Assembly (NCBI GenBank): GCA_033239005.1
Contig: BSQZ01000011.1
Location: 4,800,001-4,864,000, forward strand
Length of the DNA stretch: 64,000 nucleotides
Reading direction: 5' to 3'
Source of the DNA: Lamellibrachia satsuma
Lineage: Eukaryota; Annelida; Polychaeta; Sabellida; Siboglinidae
Made by a program: the position numbers and the translations under genes
Part shown: positions 1 through 12,776 of the stretch, one piece after another
Layout: each line of letters opens with the position of its first letter
Numbering within the stretch: the stretch's first letter is position 1
The notes under the pieces: generated by a model
Told to the model about the DNA's origin: nothing
Database searches by the model: none
The model's input: only the letters and a program-made list of their open reading frames with translations

Positions 1-1751
1 GCACTAGCTTTTGTTGTCTCTGCTTTCGCATAACACGTATTTGTAGTTATCACTGCTGAGAAACGTTGCATGTTAGTTACGTACTTGTGACGAGAAATTG
101 TGAAGAATATTAGAGGTGATATTACAATTAGTTAACCTACTTGTTTGGATTCATTACAGTGTATTAGCCTACTCTCGTTCGTCTTCGTGAACTCACCGAG
201 AAGAGTGTCTTGCCACATGGTTTAACTGTAACCGTCAGATGGCATCACTTGTCTGATTACTTCATTTCAACGACACGCCCTACATTTACGTGAACGTTAT
301 TAATGGTGTTTTTTTTTGGATAACGAAAATAAGTTTATTATAGTTTTATAAAAATAAAAGGACCCTAAAACAAAAGGAGTGCTATTGTGATATGCGAACC
401 CGCAACCAAAACGTTAACGTTTCTAGTTTGATTTTATTTTTGTGTATAACCTGTGTCAATATAATTTATGTTTAAAATTGTTTCGACTGCTTCGTATCAT
501 CTCAACAAAGTTTACTCTTACTTGGCGTGTTGGGGGTGGGGATCATTGGGCCTGTTTCGTATATAACCTGTTGCGCTACGACATGGTAACAAAAAACTAA
601 TGTGAGACTGAGGTCCCCTTGCGAGGTCATAGAGACGCCACTGCCTACTGCATCGCATTATCTTTGTCTTGCTCTTCAACCTAGGACATATGAAGGCGAC
701 ACATTGTAAATTGAAGATATTAATTTTGTAGTAGAGAAATAGTCGACGATTCGTTCAACGCCACTGTGCGTTCTGTCCGTGTGCGATAGCATGTTCACAC
801 CCTCGACGTTTAATCTTATTGCCACTCTCGACGATGCCCCTAAGTGGAGCAACTGTTTAATCTTATTGCTATTCTCGACGATGCTCCCTAAGTGGCGCAA
901 CTGTTTCGACTCACTAAGAATTCTCAGGTAGGTATCCAGAAACCGGTTGACCCAATTCGTTGATATACTTGTCTGTGTGCAATAACAAACTTAAATTCCA
1001 CTGAAGTGTTTATCAAATGCACTCTAACTGTATACTAGACTATTCCTGCATCGTCGTTTATCCTTCCGGTATGGTCTCAAAACATCGACTTTCCTCGTGA
1101 AACCAATTATTGGTGGTGTCAAACATCGATGTTTTGACATTAATAGTATCGATGATCGATGGCCAGTGTGATGCGATAGTGGCTTCATATTCATAATATA
1201 TTATTATTAAGAGTGTCTTTCGCATTCGCGTCGCGCAAGCCGCCTTTTACGACCGCTTAACCGATTTTTGGAAAAACCAAATTCTGTTGACAGATCCATA
1301 ATTTAAGTGTCCTTGGTCTTCCAGAATGCAATAACTAATTTTCCAAGGATGCTTTATTATCGAGTGTTATTATCGACAACGACATTACCAAAGGCTATGG
1401 CACTATTGCTCACAAACATGAAAGCATCATCACTTATGCAATGTGGCGATCACATAAAGGCACGTTCGTATATAGCGCAGTATCTAGTCCTTCGGACTGT
1501 TTAAAGCGCTTTACACTTCACACTACACTTAAAGATAACTTGAAAGAGGTGCACCAGCAAACGTTAGAGGGGGGGTCTACATTCGCACCTACACACTTAA
1601 TTAAAACTACGGATAAGAAGGCGCAAACACGTGTGCGTCAAAATTCTCAGCAACTTGGTCTTAAATAAACTGCCTTTTGTCTTGCTCTACGCGTCAGTGA
1701 ATACACGGACGGCGCATGACATTTAAATGAGCTCTAAAACGGTTCGCGCAT
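1..1751. other. Left flank, no recognisable gene
   Basis: No splice-site-supported exon, RNA gene or transposon protein was recognised. Short open stretches (for example 1307-1668) have no recognisable domain and no second copy in the window to test them against. A short tandem duplication lies at 808-902. Confidence 0.6.
808..902. repeat. Two-copy tandem duplication, 47-bp period
   Basis: The block beginning GTTTAATCTTATTGC at 808 recurs at 855 with a few substitutions and one extra base. It makes a spurious minus-strand reading frame and has no evident function. Confidence 0.8.
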
Positions 1752-2013
1752 AAATATGATCACAATATCGGATTGTCAATGTTCATGTGCACGAGGCATC
1801 TGTTGCCAATGCCTTGATTCAGGGGCAAGATTTATCCATAGTAATTTAAAGTACTACTAATTCGCAGTAGGCGCCACGTCGTGCAGGTGTCGACCGCGGA
1901 CGTCACTGCTGAAGGCGTTGAGCGCGGACCTACGGCGTATCGGACGCCAACTGTGTTGCCATGCTGACGTCGAAGCACTACGCGCACTCAACCGCGGACA
2001 GTGGCGAGAGTTG
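1752..2013. repeat. Dispersed duplicate of 46951-47213
   Basis: About 260 bp here are nearly identical to 46951-47213, starting at AAATATGATCACAATATCGG and ending at GTGGCGAGAGTTG. The two copies lie in the same orientation and about the same distance upstream of the two block X copies. It may be the left-most remnant of the large duplication or an independent dispersed repeat. Confidence 0.75.
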
Positions 2014-2511
2014 CGGCGGAACCTCGTGACAGCAGTGACGTTTTGATTTATTTTATCTATTTATTTATTTAATTATTATTCATTTTGAGTAATTTTTAAA
2101 GTGTGTTTTCAATGTTTGCTTTAACGCACTTTTTATGAATTGGAAATTGTATTATTTATGTATTTATTTATTAACATATTTAACTGTTTAGCTTTAACGG
2201 AACGGCATAGGCGAAATACGCGTATTTCGCTTCTCTCTAATAATAATAATTTATAGTAGCGCCATCGCTATGATTTATCACAGCCACTTCAGCGATTTTG
2301 TGTTGGTAGAAAAGGTAATTGCAATGCTTGTCGTTGCATTTTTAGGATTCCGCGCAGTGTGTGACAATACGTCATATTTAACATTTATATGTCTAATTAA
2401 CATAGTAATTATTAATTATTGTAGTTGTACTGTAGCAGCTTTTGAAGACATTTTTTATATTTGGAAGAGGATTTGGAAACAGCGACAAATTTACGCACTT
2501 AATTACATGTA

Positions 2512-3122
2512 GGGGAGACCGGGGCTAGTTGTAACACGGAGAAGTTGTAACAAACGTCCTACATACAACCCAAATACTAATGCAATTAATTTCGCGAGGT
2601 AGCTGAATGTTTATCGATATACTAAAGCATGTCATGTGTGATATCACGTGGATCCGCTGAAAAGGTAAACAACGGCGCCATTTTAAAGAAAAACAGTAAT
2701 TTGGTAGCTGGGCGGCAGTTCTATGTTTTCTTTGAATTGAATAGTTTGAGTAGACGTCTTTAATATTTCACAATTTCTTCACAAAATATGGGCGAAATAA
2801 TATATAACATTACAGTTTAATAAATATGTAATAGTTTTTATTTTTTTTTGGTGATGTTTGATGATTTAAAAAAAAAGCTGTTACAACTTGTGCTGCATTA
2901 TGGTAAATTGAAACACTTATATAACGCTTCATAAAATGTATCATTGCGCAAATGTGCATTGCATTAAACTTGTATTAAGCATTTTTTCATTTTATTTATG
3001 CACTTGCTATCTGCAGAAGATATTTGCGGTTTCGTTGGCATTAAATAATTTTCGATCGGCTAATATTTGTAATCGCAATCCTGAGATGTGCTGTTTTTGC
3101 TACAACTAGACCCGGTTTCCCT
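2512..3122. mobile_element. MITE-like non-autonomous DNA transposon with TA target site
   Basis: The two ends are inverted repeats. The left end reads GGGGAGACCGGGGCTAGTTG. The right end, read on the other strand, is AGGGAAACCGGGTCTAGTTG, matching at nearly all positions. Each end is flanked by a TA dinucleotide (2510-2511 and 3123-3124), as expected for a TA target-site duplication of the Tc1/mariner type. The 611-bp interior is AT-rich with no transposase, so it would need enzyme supplied elsewhere. The superfamily is inferred from the TA only. Confidence 0.65.
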
Positions 3123-4300
3123 TAGAGCGATAATGAATTTTCCAATAACATAGATTCTTCACATGTCTAAATAGTCAAGGACTGTTATGGTCAAGGTGGG
3201 GTCGGATCGGAACTAAATGCACCAGAAAATATTTTGGCAGTTTTGTAAGCATAGATATATCCTACAAAACATATAAAAAGTATAAAGCTCAAATAATTGT
3301 AGAAAACTGTCAAAATAAAATAAAAAGTTGGGCCCTTAGTAGTTTTCTCTTCTGCAATTGGGACCAAAAAAGAGCAAGAACATTTTTCTGTGTCCCTCAA
3401 AACAACCATGTGTATTTTCAGAAAAAAATTCCTTTTTTGTAACCAGGAGCAACTTCTCAATGTCGTGAAATCATTAATCAAAATAATTACTATGTCAATA
3501 TATCTGATTTGTAATGAACAAGTATAGATCTCATCTCACTATGAGCAAACGAAACATTTAAGCAAGTCCTTATCATCATACTGGCATCACTACAGACTGA
3601 GGTAGAGCCGGCGTCAAAGACAAGTCGAGCGGTTCGCCCGCAGTGATTCTGACGGGCGTTCGGAGGACATTAAGACTTGACGCGTGAATATAGTGTGGAA
3701 CGGAACGACCTCTAGTTATCTTGAAATCATTAATCAATATAATTACGATATCATTAGATATTATTTTAATGAACTAGTAGGTAGCCACTTATCGACATAC
3801 AACAGTGAGATTTTGCGTTTCGACGTGTGATGCATTGTCTCAGTGTATTATTTTTTTATTGCCAAAATCAAAATCAATTTGATGTAGCTGGCCTATTAAA
3901 TTTGTACCTGTATAATCCAGTATAATACTTTATGTGTCTTGTTTTGCGAAAAAATCGCTTATTATTTGTCAGCTTTACTACTAGTTTACGTAATATGCGT
4001 TGTTAGTTTGCTACAAAAGGAATACGCTGAAATAAACCACTCCCGTGTTACCCTTAGACAGGGCTTTGTGGAGTTAAATGTCACAAGAACAACAACACTC
4101 AAGTTAAATGTCACAGTCACAACATCACATAAGTTCACTCATACATTAGTTATACACATCTTTTGAGCATAAATCTGCGGCTCGATTGAATATATGCTTG
4201 AAGCGCATACCAATTGACAATAGCATATGTTCATTAGAGGCTATCTGTAAAACAAAGTACGTCACGCTATTTTTGGACGTCTTGGAGACTGCACCGCACT
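3123..4300. other. Non-coding spacer; start of left block X near 3830
   Basis: No exon is supported. From about 3830 the sequence aligns with the region starting near 49100: both contain ACGTGTGATGCA followed by a run with GTCTCAGTGT. It contains two imperfect copies of a 30-bp GTTAAATGTCACA motif (4073-4130) that is present three times in the right copy. Confidence 0.5.
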
Positions 4301-4307
4301 CCTACCC

Positions 4308-4577
4308 CCTTAATGCTAGCATGTACCACCCCCGCCAACTTAATGCTAGCATGTGCTACCCCGCCCCCTTTAATGCTAGCATGTACCACCCCCGCCAACT
4401 TAATGCTAGCATGTGCTACCCCGCCCCCTTTAATGATAGCATATACCACCCCCGCCAACTTAATGCTAGCATGTGCTACCCCGCCACCTTTAATGCTAGC
4501 ATGTACCACCCCCGCCAACTTAATGCTAGCATGTGCTACCCCGCCCCCTTTAATGCTAGCATGTACCACCCCCGCCC
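4308..4577. repeat. Minisatellite, 60-bp period made of two 30-bp half-units
   Basis: Tandem half-units share TAATGCTAGCATGT and alternate between ACCACCCCCGCCAAC and GCTACCCCGCCCCCTT endings, about 4.5 full 60-bp repeats. The length is a multiple of three, so several frames stay open; these are not real proteins. The equivalent place in the right block (about 49523) has only one relic unit, so expansion followed the block duplication. Confidence 0.9.
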
Positions 4578-5159
4578 CTGCAGAACCTCTGTTTGTTATT
4601 AGTGTTGTCGTGGTATAGCGACGTTTCGGTAAAGTGGACACTGTTATTTATATTAACACAATGTTGCTCACATGACCTATATCGGCATTAAACTTTATAA
4701 CAACCGGGTTTCCTGTGACGTACCGTCAAACAAGACTACAGGTTACGGCTGACACAGTGCCCTATGCGTCGAACCCGGAGTCGCATCAATCTCCCGAAAT
4801 GTCAAGCAGGTCTATTTGTATTTAATCGAGCAATACGCGGGTTTCGCCATTTTGCGTGGAGCGCGCGTTCTTGCCATGGACCTGTTTATTTCGCCATCAG
4901 CCGGACGGCAGAGTCTTGCTGGGCGTCGTCGTCCAGAGTATCGGCATCAGCGCCATCCTCGGACTCAAAGGACACCATGACCCGGTTGGAGGAGGCGAAT
5001 CCGAAGAAGCCGCATAATGAGAAAAATAGTTTGGTTCTGAATTTGACACTTTATCCATTCCACAGCGAGGGAAACGCAACGCGTAAGTAACATTCTCATG
5101 TTTTAAATGATGTGCAGTATTCTTTTTTGCAAATGGTTTCCACATTACTAGTATTCACT

Positions 5160-5758
5160 GTGTCAGTATTTACACGCGATGATGGTAGATACATGCCTGT
5201 AAAATTACCGTCTCCCTACCGCGATATGGACAACATCCGCTTCACACTACCAGGAATTGAGATACTATTGAAGAACATACACCAAACTAAAGCTGCAGAC
5301 CCCGATGAATTCCCGGCAAGAATTCTGACGCTGAAGGACACCGCCAAGCAGACATCTGGTGTGCTATGAATGGTCTACTGCGCGTATATCGGTATATCCC
5401 GATGTCAAGGGCGTTTAATTTAAGTAGTAATGTTTAATGTGATACTTTGTCGAACGTTTTCTGAAAATAGACGCAGGTAGTCATTATTATACACGAGTTG
5501 GCTTACTCCATCAATCTAAAGAGGCAAACAGATGGCATCTTTCTGGACTTCAGTAAGACCTTCGATAAAATGTTTCACGTAAACTTCTCTGCAAAATCCG
5601 GTACACTGGAATCAACGAAAAGCCAAATGCCTGGTTCGGTGCATTTCTTGGTTCCCGAAGTCAACAATTTGCTGGCAACGGCCATTCTTCGCGGTCAGCC
5701 GACGTCCTCTCTGGAGATCCACAAGGAACAGTATATACAACGAACCCACGTTTTATAA
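5160..5758 (+). mobile_element. Degenerate LINE reverse-transcriptase fragment inside gene X intron 1 (left)
   Basis: Translated segments contain SVFTRDDGRY, LLKNIHQTKAADPDEFPARIL and, in a later piece, IFLDFSKTFDK. These correspond to the linker and first reverse-transcriptase motifs of Jockey/CR1-like non-LTR retrotransposons. The reading frame breaks between the pieces and no catalytic YxDD box survives. A matching fragment occupies the same intron in the right block (50600-51115), so the insertion predates the block duplication. Confidence 0.75.
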
Positions 5759-6098
5759 CACTTAATATTTGTTCTACATCTTCGATGTCAGCATCATTCT
5801 TATTCACATGGATGTTGTCACAACTTCGTATACAAGGACATGACTTATTCAAAAATGATAGCTAATGTGATACTTGAGATTGACGTTTCTTCTCTATACC
5901 TGTGTTTACAATTGATTTTTAACAAAACGTATGTTTTACACGTGTTTTGAGAATGCTCACACGGTTTATCAAAACGTTCAGGTTTGGGCACCAATGTTCT
6001 TACTTATTCGAATTGCAATATCAGTTTGTACGCCCTTAGCGATAAAGGGGACGTCATTGTATAGACAAATTTACCATTCAAGGCACTATGAAAAGTTA

Positions 6099-6260
6099 GA
6101 TTGTATGACATGTACAGCGTGTTGTTTTGTGTATGGACGAGTAGATTCAATGTTAATAATGACACCGGATTTACCTTCAGATTGTATGACATGTACATCG
6201 TGTTGTTTTGTGTATGGACGAGTAGGTTCAATGTTAATAATGACACCAGATTTACCTTAA
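6099..6260. repeat. 81-bp tandem duplication beside gene X exon 2 acceptor
   Basis: Two near-identical 81-bp copies (6099-6179 and 6180-6260) each end in a TTTACCTT pyrimidine stretch followed by AG. The right block has only one copy. The duplication therefore doubled the 3' splice-site region, leaving the proximal acceptor as AAG and a CAG at the distal copy. Confidence 0.8.
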
Positions 6261-8422
6261 GATTTCAGGTTATACTGCGTGTACACTAAGGACAACTATA
6301 CTGTAGAGGTAGACATCGGTAAGAGTTACACAGGCGTGCTGGGTGACCAAGTGCTCACGTGTTTGGAATGTCACATGGGTGGAATGCCCTGCTACACCAC
6401 ACCCCTAAGGTAACTCCCCATTACTGATCACAAACCACTTTCGCTATGACAACCACATTTGATGTCTTTTCAACTTCGAACGGCGGTCGGCATCTCCATC
6501 GGAGGAAGAGCCAGCACTTCGACATTGCTCACTAAAACGGACACTATGCACAGTGGTAATTCACAGCCGTCCTTTATCGGCGTATATGTGTTAAATCATT
6601 ACACCACATACACAATCAAACAAACAAAAACAAACACATAAACCACACTTGGCCGGCTTGATGGTAAGGACAGGCGAAGGGGCCACTTTGTTGACAGGTA
6701 CAAGTTGCTTGTCAACTGTTATATCTATGCCTGGTATGTAATACCTGCGCAAGCCAAACAGAAAGATCTCCCAGACACTAATGTATCGTTTTTACTTATC
6801 TCTGCTCAGATAACCTTGTTTTTAAATATGATATAGGGGAGAATATCTTTGAAATGACGCAAGCCTATTGTCTCCCTACCGCGAGATGGACAACATCCCA
6901 CCCACTTCCCACCAACATTGGTGGGAGGGGGTGGGAGAATTTGGCCTAAAGTTAGTCCAAAAAAAGCAGATGAGACACCAGCCACACTCCACATAAGTGT
7001 ATTTATTGGCCTTCACCGTGTCATGCATAAGTGATTTTTTTTACAAGCGGGAGTGTCATCTCATTCCCAAACGTATAAATTACAGTAAAAGTACTGCTGT
7101 TATCCATAACCTGCTCAGTTATAGCTGTTCTTGGATATCTATGTTACATCTCACCGAAAACTAAAGCATATCTTCTTTGAAATAACGTCTAGAAACTGAA
7201 AAGTAGTATATTCACCAATATATGCAATTCTGTCTGTAGTTACGTATGCGGATCTCGGGGCGAAACTTATGAAGAACAGGTGAACGGCAAATTCAGCTGA
7301 CATTAGTGCATATAAGTTACGGAACTGGCGATACGTAAAGCGAAACACTTATAGCTGAACCTTATGTCTAATACTTGATCTGTTTCATGTTTTGTCCCGT
7401 CTGAAATTGACGTCAATGGACTACCTTTTGCAGCCCAAACTGATCTGCTAGGGATTAGTTTTACTGAAGGGGACCAATTGGGGCAGCCGACTTTGGCGGT
7501 CAAAACTGGTCTGGTGGTCTAGTAATATCTAAAGGGGACCAATTTTGACTGCCACATTCGATCGTGGTGTATACATTGGCCGCTAAAAATTATCACCGGA
7601 CCGATTTTGGTGGGGAGTCATCTGATTGAGTCAATAGGCCATATTCGCTAGTTCAACAACAGTCACAAACAATATTTTTTATATTCTTCCCTCACGTACC
7701 TTCTGCCACTCTGCCTTTTAACATACATTACAACGAAGCTTACAAAACTCCATCCTCGACCGATTTAGCCTATCGCGAATGCGGTTCGTTGATGTCCTAA
7801 TATATAGTGTGTGAATAGTTTGAGTAATATCCACAGTCGTTGTTCAAATCATCGAAAGAATTAAATGTAGTCGTTCGATCTGCTAAGGCTCAAAATAGTG
7901 GATATCCAAAATGACAGAAACTGTGCGGGTCAACGACAATCATGGGTGTGACTTCCATCCTCTCGCCAATCACGTGACAACGTTTTAACATTTCAGTTTT
8001 CAGCCTTACCATTTTCACTTCAATAAATGCTGCATCAAGAAATAAATAATTTAATAGCTTTTCTGATAATTTCACAAAAACTACATAAAAAAATGCACAC
8101 ACGAGCTAGCATGTAGAAGTAAATGCTAAGTAGGTTTGAATTTTCGCAAATTTAATTTGAAATGAGACTAGCAAAAATCGAATTGAGGACGGACCTTTCA
8201 ACATCAACGGCGGCAGACGTTGTTGATTCGTTCAACTTGTAATATATACATATAACATTACGTTGGTACCTTCACTGGCTTTATTCCAGATCTCATTCCG
8301 ACGAAACGGAAGTATCGACATCAGGAGATATACCCAAGATGTCTGCTCAGCTCTCAAGAGCACGGGGTCTGGCTGCAGCTACGTGGGTGCTGATACTTTC
8401 AGTGTTATGCCTAGTGCCTTGA

Positions 8423-10414
8423 CAAAGAATGGTAACACGGGTGTATCTCTGCATCTGTATATGTGTTTGTATTGGCAAGTAATATCCTCAAGGACACATC
8501 ACGCCTGTGCGTGTGGTGGCTCTCTTGGATGTTGAATGAGACGTGTCTGGAACGAGTCTAAAGAAAAGAATTATACGAGACAATGCTTCAGGTAGAACGT
8601 TCCTATTTTAACGGTAGACGGGGAAAACTGTTTCCAAATGTGTCGGATGTGTGTCTAGTTTGAAGAAATTTAGTATTGTTTTTACTAGTGTTGCGTTTGA
8701 TGTATTTGTTTAGTGGTATATCTATCTGTTTGTGCTGCATTTTATATAATATTCAGTCTTTAACTTTTTCTCCTTGTCTGAAAAGTCACGTACGTCACTA
8801 AACAGTAGAACAAACTCCGGCCGCGAAACCGCCACATCACTGAATGTGAAAGACTAAGCCAAGTTCTGTTGTCTTCACTAATGGTCAGATATGACAGTAT
8901 TTCCCGCAAGATGTTTGTAAACATGTTACACGTTATTTGAAAGCCACCTTTCAGCAATGTATTCCAGTTTTATTAGAGGCGAATATGCGTTTTGAAGAGG
9001 TACTTGTGTTTGCTGTAAGTAATTAAAGACAAGTATCACTACCCACAGTGGCGCTACTCCTACTACTGTCGGCAGGAACGAGAACTAGTCGTTCCCGGCT
9101 GAGTGATAATACGGGTTCGCGGCCGTTTGTTTACTATAGGCCGAGAAAAATTAAGCGCTCAAAATCTGGTAAATTCTTCAAGGCATACAAACTACGAATG
9201 ATGCAGATTGTCTATGAGGCAAACGTATATCGGTCTGATGTCCGGGAGAGTGAGCACTGATGTTTCGGCTGAGATTGGGCACCTCTGATACCTCGCCCAA
9301 GGCCCGATCCTGAGGAACGCCCGGCGATTACGATTGACATCGATGGCAGCATAAGGACAGCACTGCTGCCAACAGGCGACGACTTATAAGTACACATCAG
9401 GCCGACGGACCAACCGTCGGTAGTTGGAGGAAATTGGAGATAGTCAGTGATACACCTGACTGGGCGTTACACACTAACCAGACCGACCCGTTGACGCACT
9501 GTTCTGACCCTGGCGTGAAAATTGCGAACTGTACACCCGACACTAAACACGTGTTCATGTGACCACGTGGTGCTCTCTCATTGGCTCCTGATCCCCAACT
9601 CCTAGGCCGAGTTCGACATCGGGACTAACACCGACCAGTGGTCGGTTTAGTCAACACCGCCGAACGCATTCTGTCTAACCCGGTTTGGTAAGAATTACGT
9701 CACACCGACCAACCAACTTTGCTACAGACTGCAGGTAGTGGAAGCTTTGTTCGACCAGTGGTCAACATGGTAACCGACATAGCGTCGTAGGAAACAAGTA
9801 GACATTAACAAGAGCATTTGTCCGTATTTCATCTTCTTCGTGTCGTTTTTGTTTCATAATATACATTATTTTTATGTTTGCGCTAGAATAGTTATCGATA
9901 TTAGTGTTATTAATACGTGATACGCTGGTTTTGTTCATCGACCACTGGTCGGTGTTGGTCGGTAAGTCTAACTCGGCCCTTCTTGGTTTGAACCAGGAGT
10001 ACCACACCAACCTAACCCATCTATTGTTGGGCTATCCTCCGGAAACCCGATACGTTAATTGAATCGGGAATCGTCAGGAGTTGGGAGTTGGGAGTTGGGA
10101 ATTCATTACACACCAAACAGACCAACCGTTTTTGTCCGACTCCAGACCATTGGTTGGACCGATCCGGTCGGATGGAGTTGGTGTGTACTTAGCATTAACA
10201 ACTGCATTCGCTGTATCCAAGCGTCCTCGCCATTCGGTTTCCTAAAACTTTGTTCTCTTTGTATAGTTCGTGTGTCTGCTATAATGACGCTAAGAGTAAA
10301 TCATACTGAATGTGTATATGTATAAATATCACGACATATATATGAATATCAATATTTTAAAAAACGTACAAACTGCAGAGATACTATTTAGTAAGATACT
10401 AAAAATAGTGAATA
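8423..10414. other. Non-coding 3' part of left block X
   Basis: This aligns with the sequence after 53536 through about 54775, with indels. No exon was recognised. It contains several partly palindromic CCGACCAGTGGTCGG-type motifs from 9631 onward. Confidence 0.5.
9460..10190. repeat. Region rich in palindromic CCGACCAGTGGTCGG motifs, MITE-like
   Basis: Copies of a near-palindromic 15-mer occur at 9631-9645, about 9751-9764 and 9939-9952. The region starts with ACACACTAACCAGACCGACC (from about 9466) and ends near GGTCGGATGGAGTTGGTGTG (about 10167), which is a rough inverted match with gaps. A partial counterpart lies at 54620-54767. It may be a diverged inverted-repeat element; no target-site duplication was identified. 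Confidence 0.35.
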
Positions 10415-11293
10415 TTTATTATGAGCACATTTTTAAGAAGAGGACCTACATGGACAATAACATATTAGATAACATGACTTTTACGATTTAGTGGTAGACT
10501 CTCCGGTACATTGTGATGATCTTGTGCGTGCCTCTCGCGTGAAACTACATGACATGGTTTCTACCTTTCACAATAGCGCCAATAGGTCAGGTTAACTGTT
10601 CGTTTGTAGTGATACACGCAAAAGTGAGGGGTGGGCTAACCTTATGCTTGTAATATATTTTATATACACATTAACATTTATTGTGAACCGCTGCCATTTA
10701 ACTGACCAAGATGCGTGAGCTTATAATGTCATCCAGTGTAAGACGGTTATTTTGGCGAATTGTTCCGATATCGATATATCTAAATGTCAAATAAAGCAAA
10801 GATTTGTGTTACCCGTACTTTGATTATTCAAGTAGTAGTTGTTGTTGTTGTGTATTGTCTTCATTAATGAAGTTTTTATCACAACTGGCGCGTGGAGTAC
10901 ATTAAACGTACTTAATTTTGCTCAAGATCTACAAAAAAGCGAACGAAACAAGACCGACAAAAACTTTGGACAATACAACATCCACTTATAAACACTATTC
11001 TTCATAATCATAAATAAGGAATTGACCGGCTCAGTCGATGGGGATGGCATGCCTGCTTTGCTGAGCCAACGCTTCCGCCTATCTTCCCATCGGAGCAATT
11101 TAAAGCAACGCTGTTCGGGGAGGGGTAAATTGTCATCGCAGTATTTTGCAAGCCAGGTTGCTTCTGGAGCAAAGTGGACTTTGGAGCGTCCCTCCTCCTC
11201 ATGTTATTCCTTGGGCACGACACGTCACTTGAGTAATTAATAATAATTAATGTTACACACTATTTAGACATGTCTAGTGACTGATCAGGCACA

Positions 11294-11485
11294 ATGCCCA
11301 CTCTTTGGTGTTTTGTTCCACGTGTTCAAGGGGGCTATTTAGGTGAATGGATCATTGTGATTGCAATGCTCATTTTCGCCTTACATGTAATGAAGTGGGT
11401 CAATTCACATGTGCCCCCAAACAAGGACGCTTTGTCCCCTACATCCTTGTTTAGCCTTTTTCTTGAAACGCTGTTGCTGCTGTAA
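11294..11485 (+). CDS. Recurrent short open frame with one hydrophobic segment (U1 copy)
   Basis: This 63-codon frame has a central hydrophobic stretch (EWIIVIAMLIFALHVM) that could span a membrane. Similar frames occur in U2 (23273), U3 (32019) and U4 (39229). Here the 3' end is frameshifted relative to the others, which end in a CCCC run. In the diverged fifth unit (about 55373-55537) the frame is broken. The copies are too similar to show purifying selection, so this may be a chance frame in a duplicated unit. Confidence 0.2.
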   Translation: MPTLWCFVPRVQGGYLGEWIIVIAMLIFALHVMKWVNSHVPPNKDALSPTSLFSLFLETLLLL

Positions 11486-11900
11486 ACAACAATAACATGA
11501 TGTAAGATAACTTTATCAACATTGGAAATTATAAAAAAAAAATTGCCTGTATGAAAGACCTGCTCTGCCAGTATGAGATATTTATGAATCTTAAATTTTT
11601 AAATATAATATTTAAAATTAAGCCACGAACAGGACAACTTCATGTACTGGCAATAATCATCATCAAATATCCTGGACAAATAGCCCTCCCCCCACCTAAA
11701 GTTCACATCATATTTTGATCATCAAACAATTGTAACACTACAATTTCAACAGCATATTTCATTCACAAATTCAGCGGTTGTCCGGATATCCTCAGTTTAC
11801 TGCAAGTAACGCGAGAAATGATCCACACTTGGCGACCATCTTAATGTATGCCAGTTGTCAAAAACTGTTGCCCGTAATAAAGATCACACAAGTATCAATG

Positions 11901-11904
11901 TGCA

Positions 11905-11952
<48 letters not shown>
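11901..11952. repeat. TGCG microsatellite (U1)
   Basis: A run of TGCG tetranucleotides. Shorter versions lie at the same place in U2 (23868-23911), U3 (32611-32663) and U4 (39822-39860). Confidence 0.95.
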
Positions 11953-12776
11953 TTTGTGTCTCCTCCTAGACACTTTGCATCTCGGGCCCCAAACTGTATA
12001 GGGTTCATATACGACCCCACGGTTCGGTCGTCCTATTTATTTATTCGAAATTCACCCCGCTATTTCCTTTTCTACGAAAATTACCCTTTGTAGTTATTCT
12101 GTACAATTGTCCGCAACACTACACCAACAATTATGTACAATTGTTCACAACGTCATGTGTCTCTTCTTAGATTGTCGCCTCAATTTTGTGAAAATGCTGT
12201 TTATCCTGACATTTTACAGTTACGTACGAACTACGAATTATCCCGTCCGTAGGATAGGCATTATTTTTACTATACAGAATAACAATGTTTAAGTGATAAT
12301 TTGTGCTTTCCTGTTGGCGTACCAGTGGAATTTCCTTTCGTTTGTTTTCGCAGCTCGATACCCCGTTGACCCCGGTGTATTTGTGTTTATAATGAAATGG
12401 GGACACGTTCATGCAGCCCTTTCTCTGTTTGTATAAATACACTAACGACTTGATATAGGTTGGTATCGGGCAATCCAATTGTATTACTATCCAACAGGGA
12501 TTGCCGCTGTGCACACAATAATAGTGTTTCACAAAGTCTGCTACAGATTGTACATAATAATAATAATAATAATAATAATGTTTTATTTCAGACAAGAGCC
12601 CATAATATTATAAATACATACAGCTTAAAAAAACATACATATACACACATGATGAACAATAGAGGTACATGTAGTGAGTAAAATATATATACATAAATAT
12701 ACATACATGACGTGTAGTAAAATATATATATAAGATAAGTAAGGATAAAAAATATATTTGTATAAAAGTACAAACA

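Larger units (their letters stand above)
4876..8422 (+). pseudogene. Gene X, left copy: three-exon secreted protein with broken signal-peptide exon
   Basis: This is the paralogue of the gene at 50308-53535. Exon 1 (4876-5082) ends at a strong donor GTAAGT in phase 1. Exon 2 (6262-6409) runs from an AAG acceptor to a GTAACT donor, phase 1 in and phase 2 out. Exon 3 (8290-8422) follows TTATTCCAG and ends at TGA. Relative to the right copy, exon 1 lacks 16 bp just after the codons for MDLFIS, so the start codon is out of frame and the hydrophobic signal segment is lost. An upstream ATG at 4764 is in frame with the rest but would give no signal peptide. Exons 2 and 3 remain open with the four cysteines and the hydrophobic C-terminus kept. 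The exon 2 acceptor changed from CAG to AAG and is preceded by an 81-bp tandem duplication. It is probably a young pseudogene, though a restructured gene cannot be excluded. Confidence 0.5.

Noticed and set aside
4186..4641. Repetitive frames on both strands over 4308-4577
   Set aside because: Products of a 60-bp minisatellite whose length is a multiple of three.
7151..7348. Minus-strand frame shared with the right block (about 52310-52460)
   Set aside because: The right copy has a stop within it, and the differences are not concentrated at third codon positions.
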